This document shows, one piece after another, positions 1-8,568 of a stretch of DNA of 64,000 nt (position 1 is the stretch's first letter; each line of letters begins with the position of its first letter). The translations under genes were made by a program, and so were the position numbers. This DNA is from Sphingobacterium sp. UBA2700 (GTDB lineage Bacteria; Bacteroidota; Bacteroidia; Sphingobacteriales; Sphingobacteriaceae): positions 40,195-104,194 of the forward strand of contig DELI01000004.1 of assembly GCA_002354335.1 (NCBI GenBank), given 5' to 3'. The notes under the pieces are model-generated. The model did no database searches. It saw only the letters and a program-made list of their open reading frames with translations, and had not been told where the DNA came from.

Positions 1-32
1 GTTCGCTTTTCTTTTTTTATGCTTTCAGGCGT

Positions 33-1403
33 TTACTTCGCTGCGATATCATTATCGGTAGGAGTAAGCCATACTTTCAATTCTTCACACTGATGGAAAT
101 CATCGCTGACGTGTACAAAGGTTGCCTTGGTCTTTTTCTCGAACCATTCGCTTAGCTTTCTACGCGTCTTATCCTCTTGCGCAGCCTCTTGTATCTTCGC
201 GAAATCTTGCTCTAAACTAGCTTTATGCGGCGGTATACGCGTCTTTAAGTAGTTGAATTTATAGGCCACTTGTCCCGTTCTATCGGTAAACTGGAAGGGC
301 TTTGAGTATTCGCCAGGTTGTAATGGATCAATCGCTACGAATAATTCCTTCTCCAACATATCCACCGGGATTAGTGTCGTTCTGGATTGGGACTGTTCGT
401 TGATCACCATACCACCGTTGAATTTTGTCTCTTTATTATCAGAGTATAAAGATGCAGCGGTATGGAATGGAAGCTTGCCGGACGACACTTTCTCATAGAT
501 ACTGTCGATCTTCGCTTTCGTACGCTCTAAGCTCGCTGTGGTTGGCTTTGTTTTGATCAAGACGTGTCTTACATTCACCTCTTCACCACGGCGCTCTAAT
601 ACCTGTAAAAAGTGAAATCCAAACTGTGTCTCAAATACGGGTGAAACTTCACCTTCTTTTAATTTGAAGGCCATTGCCGAGAATTCCTTCACATAGGCAT
701 CACGGGTTGCGAAACCTAACTCACCACCATAAGGGGCAGAACCATCTTCAGAGTAGAAACGTGCAACCGTACCGAAGTCGGTTCCATCAATTACTTGCTT
801 TCTATAACCCTCCGCTTTCTCACGGAATACATTTTTCTCTTCTTTCGTCAATACCGGGTTTACGACGATCTCGCCAATCTCCACCTCTGTATTGAAACTT
901 GGTAAGCTATCCTGGTTCAAGCCCTCGAAATAGCGTTTTACCTCTTGTGGTGTAATCGTGATTTTCTGAACGATCGTTCCTTGAAGCTTGTTAGCCTTCA
1001 ATTGTTCAGAAAGAATTGGTCTCATCTCTTCTTTGTACTGTAACAAAGAACGTTTCAAGAAGCCTTCTAAGCGTTCCTGACTTCCCGCACGACGAACCAT
1101 TTCGCGCATACGAGCATTCAATTGATCATCAACCTCCGATTCCGTCACTTCGACCGAGTCGATTACCGCTTGCTGCGCAAGCAATTTCGTCATAATCAAT
1201 TGCTGCAAAGCCGTACACTTGAAATCATCATCCGGTGTCCCGCCGTTCGCAAGATACTGCATGTACTGATTGTCAATGTCGGATTGTAAGATAATGCCCG
1301 AGCCCACAGTTGCAACCACACGGTCAATAAGCCTTTCCTGAGCATTCACCCCGATGGAACAAAACGTCAGTAAAAGTGTTATTATAGTAAAAAGGTTCTT
1401 CAT
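33..1403 (-). CDS. surA: SurA-like periplasmic peptidyl-prolyl cis-trans isomerase
   Basis: 456 aa. Residues 1-21 form a Sec signal peptide ending in VNA before a Gln, so the product is exported to the periplasm. Residues about 22-165 look like the helical SurA N-terminal chaperone region. Two parvulin (PPIC) domains follow, the first starting near 'EIGEIVVNP' (about 175) and the second near 'VNVRHVLIK' (about 277), each with the 'SEDG..GGELGF'-type signature or a relative of it. The family (known) helps outer-membrane beta-barrel proteins fold during transit. That fits a genome rich in SusC-type porins. The gene stands alone on the minus strand here; any downstream partner lies outside the window. 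A TAATTTTG element at 1447-1440 may drive it. Assignment to SurA rather than another PPIC protein rests on domain order. Confidence 0.85.
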   Translation of the reverse strand: MKNLFTIITLLLTFCSIGVNAQERLIDRVVATVGSGIILQSDIDNQYMQYLANGGTPDDDFKCTALQQLIMTKLLAQQAVIDSVEVTESEVDDQLNARMREMVRRAGSQERLEGFLKRSLLQYKEEMRPILSEQLKANKLQGTIVQKITITPQEVKRYFEGLNQDSLPSFNTEVEIGEIVVNPVLTKEEKNVFREKAEGYRKQVIDGTDFGTVARFYSEDGSAPYGGELGFATRDAYVKEFSAMAFKLKEGEVSPVFETQFGFHFLQVLERRGEEVNVRHVLIKTKPTTASLERTKAKIDSIYEKVSSGKLPFHTAASLYSDNKETKFNGGMVINEQSQSRTTLIPVDMLEKELFVAIDPLQPGEYSKPFQFTDRTGQVAYKFNYLKTRIPPHKASLEQDFAKIQEAAQEDKTRRKLSEWFEKKTKATFVHVSDDFHQCEELKVWLTPTDNDIAAK

Positions 1404-1439
1404 TCTTTTATAGTCAATCTAGATGAGATAGTCTAGGGG

Positions 1440-1447
1440 CAAAATTA
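1440..1447 (-). promoter_or_regulatory. Possible Bacteroidota -7 element for surA
   Basis: On the minus strand these bases read TAATTTTG, matching the Bacteroidota TAnnTTTG -7 consensus, 36 bases before the surA start codon. No convincing -33 TTTG was found at the expected distance, so this is a weak call. Confidence 0.35.
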
Positions 1448-1575
1448 TTAAATATTATGCCTTTTTTCTACATTTATACCATAATAAATAATATAAAGTA
1501 AAAATACTATCCTCACACTGGCGCTAAAATACCTATTTGAAGATAAACTTACTGTGTTTTAACCATATTTAACAG

Positions 1576-2673
1576 ATGAAAAAAACTTGCCTGATCCTAC
1601 TCATTTCGATAATGACTGCACACTTTACATATGCACAAAATCAACTTGTTCCCCTGTTCGTAGGGACCTATACGTCGAAGGGCGGAAGCAAAGGAATCTC
1701 TTCTTATTTGTTCGATCAGGTCACTGGGAATTATGATTTGATAAGTGAAGTGGAAACACCAAACCCATCTTTTTTAGCACGCACAGATAAGTTTTTGGTA
1801 GCAGTAAACGAGTTGGGCGACGGTAACCAATCCATCTCATCTTTTAATCTTGCTGATGAGACTTTGACTTTCGAGAATAAAGTTTCCACCAAGGGAGGAG
1901 CACCCTGCCACGTGCTATTGGGAGATAAAGGACGCTATGCAGTCGTTTCCAACTACTCCGGCGGTTCTTTAGCGTTATTTAGTATCGATGAGAATGGTCA
2001 TATATCTGAAATGGACGATTACCGCGAGTTTAAAGGAAGCAGCGTTGATCCGAAACGCCAGAGCAAATCGCATATCCATTCAGCGTTTATGGGGCCTGAT
2101 AAATCAATCTATGTCTCCGATCTGGGTGCCGATATGATCTATGTCTTTGACGTCGTTAAAGACGGAACAAAGTATCAATTTAAAGAAAAAGAATCAATTG
2201 CTGTTACAAAGGGAGGTGGACCCAGACATATTGCATTCCATCCTAAAGGAAAAACCATGTATTCCTTGCAGGAACTGACTGGAGATATCGTGGTTTTTAA
2301 GAAAGAAAAGAAGAGCTGGAAGCAATCGCAGATCATCAATATGAATGGTGCCGATTTCAAAGGTCAACATGGCGCTGCAGACTTGAAAATATCGCCTGAC
2401 GGCAAATTCCTTTACAGTACCAATCGCACTGATGCAAATACCGTCTCGGTCTTTGCCATTAAAAGAGACGGTTCCCTAGAATTGAAACAAGTGATATCTG
2501 CCTTAGGGACTGGTCCTAGAAATTTAAATATAACGCCAAACGGGAGGTATGTATTGGTTGCCAATCAATTGACAGATCAAATCGTGGTATTTGCGAGAGA
2601 TTTAAAATCGGGCTTGCTGCGGGATCACGGTAGAAGAATCGAGCTGTCCAAACCGGTCTGCATTATCTTTTAA
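1576..2673 (+). CDS. Secreted lactonase-family beta-propeller protein (6-phosphogluconolactonase-like)
   Basis: 365 aa with a signal peptide (residues 1-20, ending TYA before a Gln). The rest has the repeated blades of the Lactonase/YbhE seven-bladed propeller family: 'FVGTYTSKGGSKGI' near the mature N-terminus, then 'GGAPCHVLLG', 'SHIHSAFMGPD', 'GGGPRHIAFHPKG', 'QHGAADLKISPDGKFLY' and 'GTGPRNLNITPNGRYV'. Cytosolic YbhE/Pgl hydrolyses 6-phosphogluconolactone (known). A signal peptide makes that exact role unlikely, and a periplasmic sugar-lactone substrate is an inference. The stop codon interlocks with the stop of the convergent mnhG gene (shared TTAA at 2670-2673), leaving no room for a terminator between them. 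Confidence 0.8.
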   Translation: MKKTCLILLISIMTAHFTYAQNQLVPLFVGTYTSKGGSKGISSYLFDQVTGNYDLISEVETPNPSFLARTDKFLVAVNELGDGNQSISSFNLADETLTFENKVSTKGGAPCHVLLGDKGRYAVVSNYSGGSLALFSIDENGHISEMDDYREFKGSSVDPKRQSKSHIHSAFMGPDKSIYVSDLGADMIYVFDVVKDGTKYQFKEKESIAVTKGGGPRHIAFHPKGKTMYSLQELTGDIVVFKKEKKSWKQSQIINMNGADFKGQHGAADLKISPDGKFLYSTNRTDANTVSVFAIKRDGSLELKQVISALGTGPRNLNITPNGRYVLVANQLTDQIVVFARDLKSGLLRDHGRRIELSKPVCIIF

Positions 2674-3086
2674 TCCGTAGCATCTTCGGTATCGGCGATA
2701 TTGTCTTTTTCTGTCTTATCCGCTTTGCTAGGGTCGCTTTCTAGGATATTCTTCTCATGATTATACATGCCCTGCAGTTGATCGATGACAGTACCTTTCC
2801 AAAGTGGGGTGTCCGTCGTGTAAGCTGCACGGCCAATCATATGGGCGGCGATCGGAGCAGTAAGAATCAAAAAGAAAATAATAGCGATAGACTTCGTCGT
2901 GACCGATACATCATCAGGGAACATAATGGCCGCGCAGATCAACAATAAACCTACGCCCAAAGTCGATGCCTTGACCGTGACAGACAGGCGGAGATAAAAA
3001 TCAGGCATCCGAAGGACACCGATCGATGCGAAGAGGATCGACAATGCGCCCACTGTACTTAATACTGCTAAAATAATATCAATCAT
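2670..3086 (-). CDS. mnhG: Mrp/Mnh Na+/H+ antiporter subunit G
   Basis: 138 aa, last gene of the seven-gene Mrp operon. Three hydrophobic segments lie at about 5-25, 38-58 and 65-87, with the family's 'IGVLRMPDFYLRLSVTVKASTLG' region (seen). The C-terminus carries a charged, acidic extension of about 35 residues after the last membrane segment, longer than a minimal MnhG. The start overlaps the end of mnhF by 8 bases, which suggests translational coupling. MnhG is a small structural subunit of the multi-subunit monovalent cation/proton antiporter (known). The gene ends in a 4-base overlap with the convergent lactonase gene. Confidence 0.9.
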   Translation of the reverse strand: MIDIILAVLSTVGALSILFASIGVLRMPDFYLRLSVTVKASTLGVGLLLICAAIMFPDDVSVTTKSIAIIFFLILTAPIAAHMIGRAAYTTDTPLWKGTVIDQLQGMYNHEKNILESDPSKADKTEKDNIADTEDATD

Positions 3087-3351
3087 CGCGTTGTTTTTCT
3101 ATGTAATACGAAAAGGCGATTGTACCTAAAAAGGCAATAAGCGCCAAAATAATAGCTACGTCCAACAGAACTTCCTGCTCTTGTCGGATACTGTATACCG
3201 TGATAATCCCAATACCAATAGTGATGATAAGATCCAGCGCAATCACGCGATCCACTACGGTAGGTCCTTTGAACAAACGGATAAAGACCAGCAAAACCGA
3301 AATGGTCAAGATGGGTAAAATCACAAAATCAAAATACGCTTCTAAACTCAT
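3079..3351 (-). CDS. mnhF: Mrp/Mnh Na+/H+ antiporter subunit F
   Basis: 90 aa, three predicted membrane helices and the MnhF signature 'FKGPTVVDRVIALDLI' near residues 27-42. Its length is normal for the family (about 90-97). The start overlaps the mnhE stop by 4 bases (ATGA) and the end overlaps mnhG by 8. It is a small integral subunit of the Mrp complex in the inner membrane. Position, size and motif agree, so confidence is high. Confidence 0.92.
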   Translation of the reverse strand: MSLEAYFDFVILPILTISVLLVFIRLFKGPTVVDRVIALDLIITIGIGIITVYSIRQEQEVLLDVAIILALIAFLGTIAFSYYIEKQRDD

Positions 3352-3824
3352 CTTATGATCTCTAATAATCTTCGTTCAACCCCTGTTTTTAACTGTCTAA
3401 TAAATTGCTGTTCATCCTTCAGATACATGACGTGGATGTAAATAGCCTTTTTATCGTCGCTAATGTCGATAATCAGCGTTCCTGGTGTCAGTGAAATAAA
3501 AGTCGACAGCAAATTGATCTCAAAATCTGTCTTGGTATTCACCGGATAACGGACGATGCCAGGTTTGAAGAAATACTTCGGTGTAACAACATCATAGGCT
3601 ACCTGAATATTCGCTTTGAGCAACTCGTAAAGGAAATAGAAAAAGAAGGAAATAATCTTCGGCACCCGATAGAAGTAGCGCTGATCTGTTTCATTCCTGT
3701 TCATGATCCACAGCACGCCAAACCCTAATAAATAGCCAAACAAAAAGTTTGAATATAAAAGGGAGCCCGATAGTGCTACCCAAATAAAGGATAGCAATAA
3801 GTTCATCAAGAAAAACTTAATCAT
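3348..3824 (-). CDS. mnhE: Mrp/Mnh Na+/H+ antiporter subunit E
   Basis: 158 aa. Hydrophobic N-terminal half (two to three helices, residues about 5-80), then a cytoplasmic domain containing 'LLSTFISLTPGTLIIDIS' and 'YIHVMYLKDEQ', both typical of MnhE. Family lengths are about 158-167, so it is complete. ATGA overlaps join it to mnhD upstream and mnhF downstream. It is a subunit of the Mrp cation/proton antiporter; its role in the complex is structural or in assembly (known from Bacillus and Staphylococcus). Confidence 0.92.
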   Translation of the reverse strand: MIKFFLMNLLLSFIWVALSGSLLYSNFLFGYLLGFGVLWIMNRNETDQRYFYRVPKIISFFFYFLYELLKANIQVAYDVVTPKYFFKPGIVRYPVNTKTDFEINLLSTFISLTPGTLIIDISDDKKAIYIHVMYLKDEQQFIRQLKTGVERRLLEIIR

Positions 3825-5338
3825 TTCTCAAAAACTTTATCACCCAATACCGTACGTACGTATGAGCTTGTATCCAACAATTCGTTACTTATGCGATCTA
3901 CAGCAATGACAATGTTCTCCGCATTTAAGCCGATATATAAAGTTACCGAACATAAAAGTAGAATCGGCATCACCAATAATAGTTTCTTGAAAGGAGGTAG
4001 CTCCTTAAACTTATCTTCCATCACGCTCTCATCAGGACATTTCTTCCAAAATACATCCGCCCACATCTTTGCGATGACATACATGGTTACTAAGCTTCCT
4101 ACAATCAACGCTCCAACAAAGAAATAATGCTTCCCTACGAAAGCTTCCTGAAAAAGGTAGATTTTAGGCCAGAAGCCTGATAATGGCGGAACACCAACCA
4201 AAGAAAAAAGCACCAAAGCAATAATCAATGATATCAGCGGATAGGAGGCGTATAATCCACCTAATCGATTCATGTCCATTGTCCCGCGCACCTGACGTAT
4301 ATACCCCGCAATCAAGAACATATTTGTTTTGACCATGATGTCATGGATTAAGTAGAATACTGCGCCCATCAATGCAGCTTTGGTAAACATCGCAATACCG
4401 CCTAACATAAAACCGATATGACAGACAATTAAATAAGAAAACAAGCGACGGATATTGGTTTTGATCAGGGCGCCAAAGGCTCCTGTCAAAATGGTTAAAA
4501 CCGCCATGACCATCAGCAGATTCTTCGTAAACTCATCCGGGATGAACATCAAACTGAACACCCGTAAAATTGCGTAGACCCCGACTTTCGTTAATAAACC
4601 ACCAAAGGTTGCAGCAACGGCAGAAGGAGGTGTATGATAGGAAGAAGGCAACCAATAATAAAGCGGAAATACCGCAGACTTAATACCAAAACCTAATAGA
4701 AAGAAAATCGCCGCAATATTAATTAATGACTGATTATGAAATTCACGAATGCGGATTGAAAGATCAGCCATATTCAATGAGCCGGTGATTCCGTAAAGAA
4801 TACCGATGCCTGTCAAAAAGAATGTCGAGGCTAGAATATTCATCGCCATATACTTTACAGCACCTTCCAGCTGCGCTTTTCGGCCGCCCAGCGTCATCAA
4901 CACAAAAGAAGAGATAATGATCACCTCAAACCAAACATACAGGTTGAAGATATCGCCTGTTAAAAACGCCCCATTCAGCCCCATCAATAGGAAATGGAAA
5001 ATAGGGAAGTAGCCATACAACATCCTTTGGCGTGCAATGCCCACGGATGAAAAAATCGAAACAGCAAATCCGGCAATAGAGGTCAACAAAACCATACTGA
5101 CCGCCAATAAGTCGGCAACAAAGACAATTCCAAAGGGTGCTTCCCAGTTGGAAGCATTCATGGATAAGGTGCCTTCCGTATAAACCTTCGCAAAAAGACG
5201 GATCGCAATCAATAGCCCAATAAAGGCACCTCCAACACTAATAAAGCGCTGCGTTACGGTTTTCCGCCAGGCAATAAGCTGCAGAATAGCCGTGAACAGG
5301 TGGATAAAAACAGGAGCTAAAATGTGGTTATCAATCAT
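3821..5338 (-). CDS. mnhD: Mrp/Mnh Na+/H+ antiporter subunit D
   Basis: 505 aa polytopic protein of the proton-conducting NuoL/M/N-like family. Key features seen: 'NLYVWFEVIIISSF' with a conserved Glu near residue 138, a Lys in 'TFGGLLTKVGVYAIL', and 'FPLYYWLPSSYHTPPSAVAA'. Those charged membrane residues are needed for ion translocation in Mrp and complex I antiporter subunits (known). Length is normal (about 490-505). The start overlaps the mnhC stop by 4 bases and its stop overlaps the mnhE start, so it sits in a tightly coupled operon. Confidence 0.93.
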   Translation of the reverse strand: MIDNHILAPVFIHLFTAILQLIAWRKTVTQRFISVGGAFIGLLIAIRLFAKVYTEGTLSMNASNWEAPFGIVFVADLLAVSMVLLTSIAGFAVSIFSSVGIARQRMLYGYFPIFHFLLMGLNGAFLTGDIFNLYVWFEVIIISSFVLMTLGGRKAQLEGAVKYMAMNILASTFFLTGIGILYGITGSLNMADLSIRIREFHNQSLINIAAIFFLLGFGIKSAVFPLYYWLPSSYHTPPSAVAATFGGLLTKVGVYAILRVFSLMFIPDEFTKNLLMVMAVLTILTGAFGALIKTNIRRLFSYLIVCHIGFMLGGIAMFTKAALMGAVFYLIHDIMVKTNMFLIAGYIRQVRGTMDMNRLGGLYASYPLISLIIALVLFSLVGVPPLSGFWPKIYLFQEAFVGKHYFFVGALIVGSLVTMYVIAKMWADVFWKKCPDESVMEDKFKELPPFKKLLLVMPILLLCSVTLYIGLNAENIVIAVDRISNELLDTSSYVRTVLGDKVFEK

Positions 5339-5691
5339 ATATCTTCTTCTTCCGGCGTATTTAAATCATCTAAATCGTCTGAATCAACTAAGGCATAAAC
5401 CCTTTTCAATAGCACGATCGCAAAAGCCGTTAAAGCGAAACTGATGACAATCGCCGTCAGAATCAAGGATTGCGGAATCGGATCTGCGTAAATATCTTCG
5501 AAAACATTGTGGTTCGGGTCAATAACTGGAGGCTTCCCCTTGGTAATGGTTCCTAAAAGGAAGATCAGGATATTCGTACCGTTGCCTAGGAGCATAATTC
5601 CTAAGAGCAATTTCACCATACTGCGGCGTAGAATTAAAAAGATTCCCGCAGCATATAAAAAGCCTAAAACAACGACTAATAATAACTCCAT
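5335..5691 (-). CDS. mnhC: Mrp/Mnh Na+/H+ antiporter subunit C
   Basis: 118 aa, NuoK-like, with three membrane helices and the conserved core 'LLGIMLLGNGTNILIFLLG' followed by 'DPIPQSLILTAIVISFALTA'. This is the normal size for MnhC. It begins 4 bases after the mnhB stop and overlaps mnhD by 4 bases. The acidic C-terminal tail (DSDDLDDLNTPEEED) is cytoplasmic by inference. Role: small membrane subunit of the Mrp antiporter. Confidence 0.92.
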   Translation of the reverse strand: MELLLVVVLGFLYAAGIFLILRRSMVKLLLGIMLLGNGTNILIFLLGTITKGKPPVIDPNHNVFEDIYADPIPQSLILTAIVISFALTAFAIVLLKRVYALVDSDDLDDLNTPEEEDI

Positions 5692-5695
5692 ATGC

Positions 5696-6109
5696 TTAGT
5701 CCTTGGTTAGTGAAATGGTAAACAATATTGTCAATACCACACCGACAACGACCAGGTAAACTCCGAGGTCGAAGAATAGTGCCGAACCAATGGAGCCAAT
5801 GACCGGAATTTTCTCCTCAAACCATAGGCCCGTCATGGGGGGGAGACCAAAAAAGGTAGGCGAGATAACAGCCAACGAGGCAACGCCAAGGCCGACAGGA
5901 ATCAGTGATAAAGGTTTTCTTCCTAATAACTTCATGGTCTCTTCGGTCCCATGCGCAAAACTATGCAGCACAAAGGCAATTGATGCAACCAGGCCCCCAA
6001 CGAAGCCCCCACCAGGAAAATAATGCCCTCTTAATAATAAAAAGAAAGAGAACAGCAACAAAATCGGTAGCAGATACCGCGTAGCGGTCTGTAAGATAAT
6101 ACTCTTCAT
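5696..6109 (-). CDS. mnhB: Mrp/Mnh Na+/H+ antiporter subunit B
   Basis: 137 aa, four hydrophobic segments. The signature '[16 protein letters not shown]' near residues 25-40 is diagnostic of MnhB. A separate mnhB alongside a full-length mnhA makes this a seven-gene (group 1 type) Mrp operon rather than the six-gene fused type. It starts 3 bases after mnhA ends and finishes 4 bases before mnhC. Confidence 0.92.
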   Translation of the reverse strand: MKSIILQTATRYLLPILLLFSFFLLLRGHYFPGGGFVGGLVASIAFVLHSFAHGTEETMKLLGRKPLSLIPVGLGVASLAVISPTFFGLPPMTGLWFEEKIPVIGSIGSALFFDLGVYLVVVGVVLTILFTISLTKD

Positions 6110-6112
6110 AAA

Positions 6113-8422
6113 TTATTCTTTCTCCGACGACTTTAATCTCAATTTTAACAAACTATAAACTCCGACCGCAGCAATACTCAATACCACCGTCTCAAACATC
6201 GTATCGATACCCCTAAAGTCTGCCAAGATCACGTTCACCACATTCTTTCCCTTCGCCAGAATATAGGCATTCTCGCCATAAAAATTCGAGGTGTCCTTGG
6301 ACACAGGTTCGTAGAGCACTTTCAAGGCGATAATCGAAAGGATAGCGCCGAAACCAAGCGCAACGAACATATCTCTGATTTTTTGCCTTGGAGATGCTAG
6401 ACTCAGGAAAGATGGTAATTTATAGAGAACCAATACAAAAAGTACGGTCGTCAAGGTGTCAATAGTAAATTGCGTCATGGCCAAATCGGGCGCGCTGTAG
6501 AATACAAACATCAAACAGATACAATAGCCGATGACACTCATGGAAACAACAGAGGTCAGCCTGGACGGGGTAATAATTACAATCAATAAAGCGCCAAGCA
6601 GGATGATAACAACTGCCACCTCATAGATGGTCAGCGGGGAAAGATGGTCGAAATTAATCTGTATAGGGCCGCTGAGCCATAACCTATAGATTAAAAGTGC
6701 CTCCGCAAATAAAATAATCTTTGAGTGGTACGATCGAAGATAGCCGTTGTGTATCGTATTGGTGTACCAGGTTGAGAACCTGAATAAATCGTTGCTATAC
6801 CTTGTTAAGACCGTTTGTGCGGAGAACGCATTCCACTTTTCTACTCGCTTCACTTTTGCCTCACTTGGCTTGTTGATCAGGTAAATTAGCGTACCAACGA
6901 CTAAGGTAATTCCGCTTAACAATAAAACGGTATTGAAACCATGCCATATCGCCAAGTGCATTGCTGTATCCTGCCCGAAAATGGCGTTGGCAGTTTGATA
7001 ACTCAGCAAGTCGCCTACAATGCCCGGGAATACACCAAAAAGTACACACAAGATCCCTAGTATCAGTGGTGGAAGCCACATCGAGAGATAAGGCAAATGC
7101 AGTTTGCTATATTTCTCCGGCAGTTCGCCAAAGAAGGGTTTGAAACCCGCCATAAAACCTGCAGCGAGCAGACAGATATTCGTCACTAAGGCTAGTCCTG
7201 TCAATATCGTGCTCAAATGAGGGACGGCGTGTAAAGTAGACTCATAGATCAGGTCCTTTCCGATAAAGCCAAAAGTCAAAGGCACGCCAGCGCTGGAAAG
7301 TGCAGCTAATCCTGCAGCAATACCGACCGGCAAAAGGACCTTCCGTAGCCCCGATAAAACAGTAATATCGCGGGTCCCGGTTTCATGGTCAATAATACCC
7401 GTCACAAGGAATAATGTCGCTTTGTATAGTGCATGCACCAGGATGAAAACGCTGGCAGCAATAATCGCTTCCTTCGTCCCGATGCCCAGTAGAAAAACTA
7501 ATATACCGAGCGCAGAAATCGTCGTATAGGCCAAAATCGACTTGAGGTCGATGCGGAATAAGGAATGTATTGCAGCGAAGAGCATGGTGAACCCACCGAC
7601 GATCATCAATGGATAAGACCACATCTCCGTACCTCCCAAAATTGGAAAGAAACGCGCAAGCAGGTAGATGCCCGCTTTTACCATCGTCGCAGAGTGCAGA
7701 TAAGCCGATACCGGCGTCGGTGCCTTCATTGCGCCCGGCAGCCAGAAATGGAATGGGAACTGCGCGGATTTGGTAAAAGCGCCAATAAAAAGAAAACCTA
7801 AAATCAAGGGATACAGCTCATGCTCTATAATCATGCTGCGCTGTTCAACCAAAGCAGAGATAGAGTAAGTCCCCGCTATATTGCCGAGCAACACTAAGCC
7901 GGCAACCAGGAAGAAACCGCCCATACCGGTTATCGTAAGTGCCGTTAATGCGCTCTTTCTAGATTCCGCCTGCTCATTGTTGAAACCGATCAGGAAAAAG
8001 GAACTGATACTCGTGAGCTCCCAAAAAATGAAAAGTAACAGCAGGTTATCCGACAGGACGAGCCCCAGCATTGCCGACATGAATAGTAACAGATAGCCAA
8101 AGAAACGATCGAAATAGGGATGTCCCTTGAGATATGTACGCGCATAAAAAAAGATGCCCGTACCGATTCCGGTAATCAGTAGACTAAAAAGCAGGGAAAG
8201 ACCGTCGAGTCGAAAATCAAAATTTATGTTCAAGGACGGAACCCAGTCTATGTGTTGGATAAATGTACTCCCCGCGGATATCTTAGGAACGTAGCCCAGG
8301 TAGTACGCAAATAAACATGCCGGCACAATTGGTAGAATAATACTCCACTTCGATTTGATTTTTTTGCCAAACGGCACAAGAAATAAAGCAGTTATTAAAC
8401 CAAATAAAATTGTAAAAAGCAT
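6113..8422 (-). CDS. mnhA: Mrp/Mnh Na+/H+ antiporter subunit A
   Basis: 769 aa, first gene of the operon and largest subunit, within the usual 770-800 range. The N-terminal 500 residues are a NuoL-like antiporter module: 'LLFIFWELTSISSFFLIG' with the essential Glu near residue 135, 'FPFHFWLPGAMKAPTPVSAY' and 'HSATMVKAGIYLLAR' with its Lys. The C-terminal part (about 600-769) carries the MrpA-specific extension, with 'YSAPDLAMTQFTIDTLTTVL' and 'ILADFRGIDTMFETVVL'. The complex exports Na+ in exchange for H+ at the inner membrane, supporting pH and salt tolerance (known). Transcription probably starts in the 146-base gap shared with the divergent metallophosphoesterase gene; no clear promoter was recognised there. 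Confidence 0.93.
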   Translation of the reverse strand: MLFTILFGLITALFLVPFGKKIKSKWSIILPIVPACLFAYYLGYVPKISAGSTFIQHIDWVPSLNINFDFRLDGLSLLFSLLITGIGTGIFFYARTYLKGHPYFDRFFGYLLLFMSAMLGLVLSDNLLLLFIFWELTSISSFFLIGFNNEQAESRKSALTALTITGMGGFFLVAGLVLLGNIAGTYSISALVEQRSMIIEHELYPLILGFLFIGAFTKSAQFPFHFWLPGAMKAPTPVSAYLHSATMVKAGIYLLARFFPILGGTEMWSYPLMIVGGFTMLFAAIHSLFRIDLKSILAYTTISALGILVFLLGIGTKEAIIAASVFILVHALYKATLFLVTGIIDHETGTRDITVLSGLRKVLLPVGIAAGLAALSSAGVPLTFGFIGKDLIYESTLHAVPHLSTILTGLALVTNICLLAAGFMAGFKPFFGELPEKYSKLHLPYLSMWLPPLILGILCVLFGVFPGIVGDLLSYQTANAIFGQDTAMHLAIWHGFNTVLLLSGITLVVGTLIYLINKPSEAKVKRVEKWNAFSAQTVLTRYSNDLFRFSTWYTNTIHNGYLRSYHSKIILFAEALLIYRLWLSGPIQINFDHLSPLTIYEVAVVIILLGALLIVIITPSRLTSVVSMSVIGYCICLMFVFYSAPDLAMTQFTIDTLTTVLFVLVLYKLPSFLSLASPRQKIRDMFVALGFGAILSIIALKVLYEPVSKDTSNFYGENAYILAKGKNVVNVILADFRGIDTMFETVVLSIAAVGVYSLLKLRLKSSEKE

Positions 8423-8568
8423 GAATTATATTATAGTTAATTTGGGAATTGCCCTAAAAATAGTAAAAAACTACGATTTTTCCATGTAAAATTCAACCTA
8501 AAGATCAATTTAACTCGGAAAAGCTTACAATTATTATTAGCTTTAAACAATCAATTACTCGAATTGTT

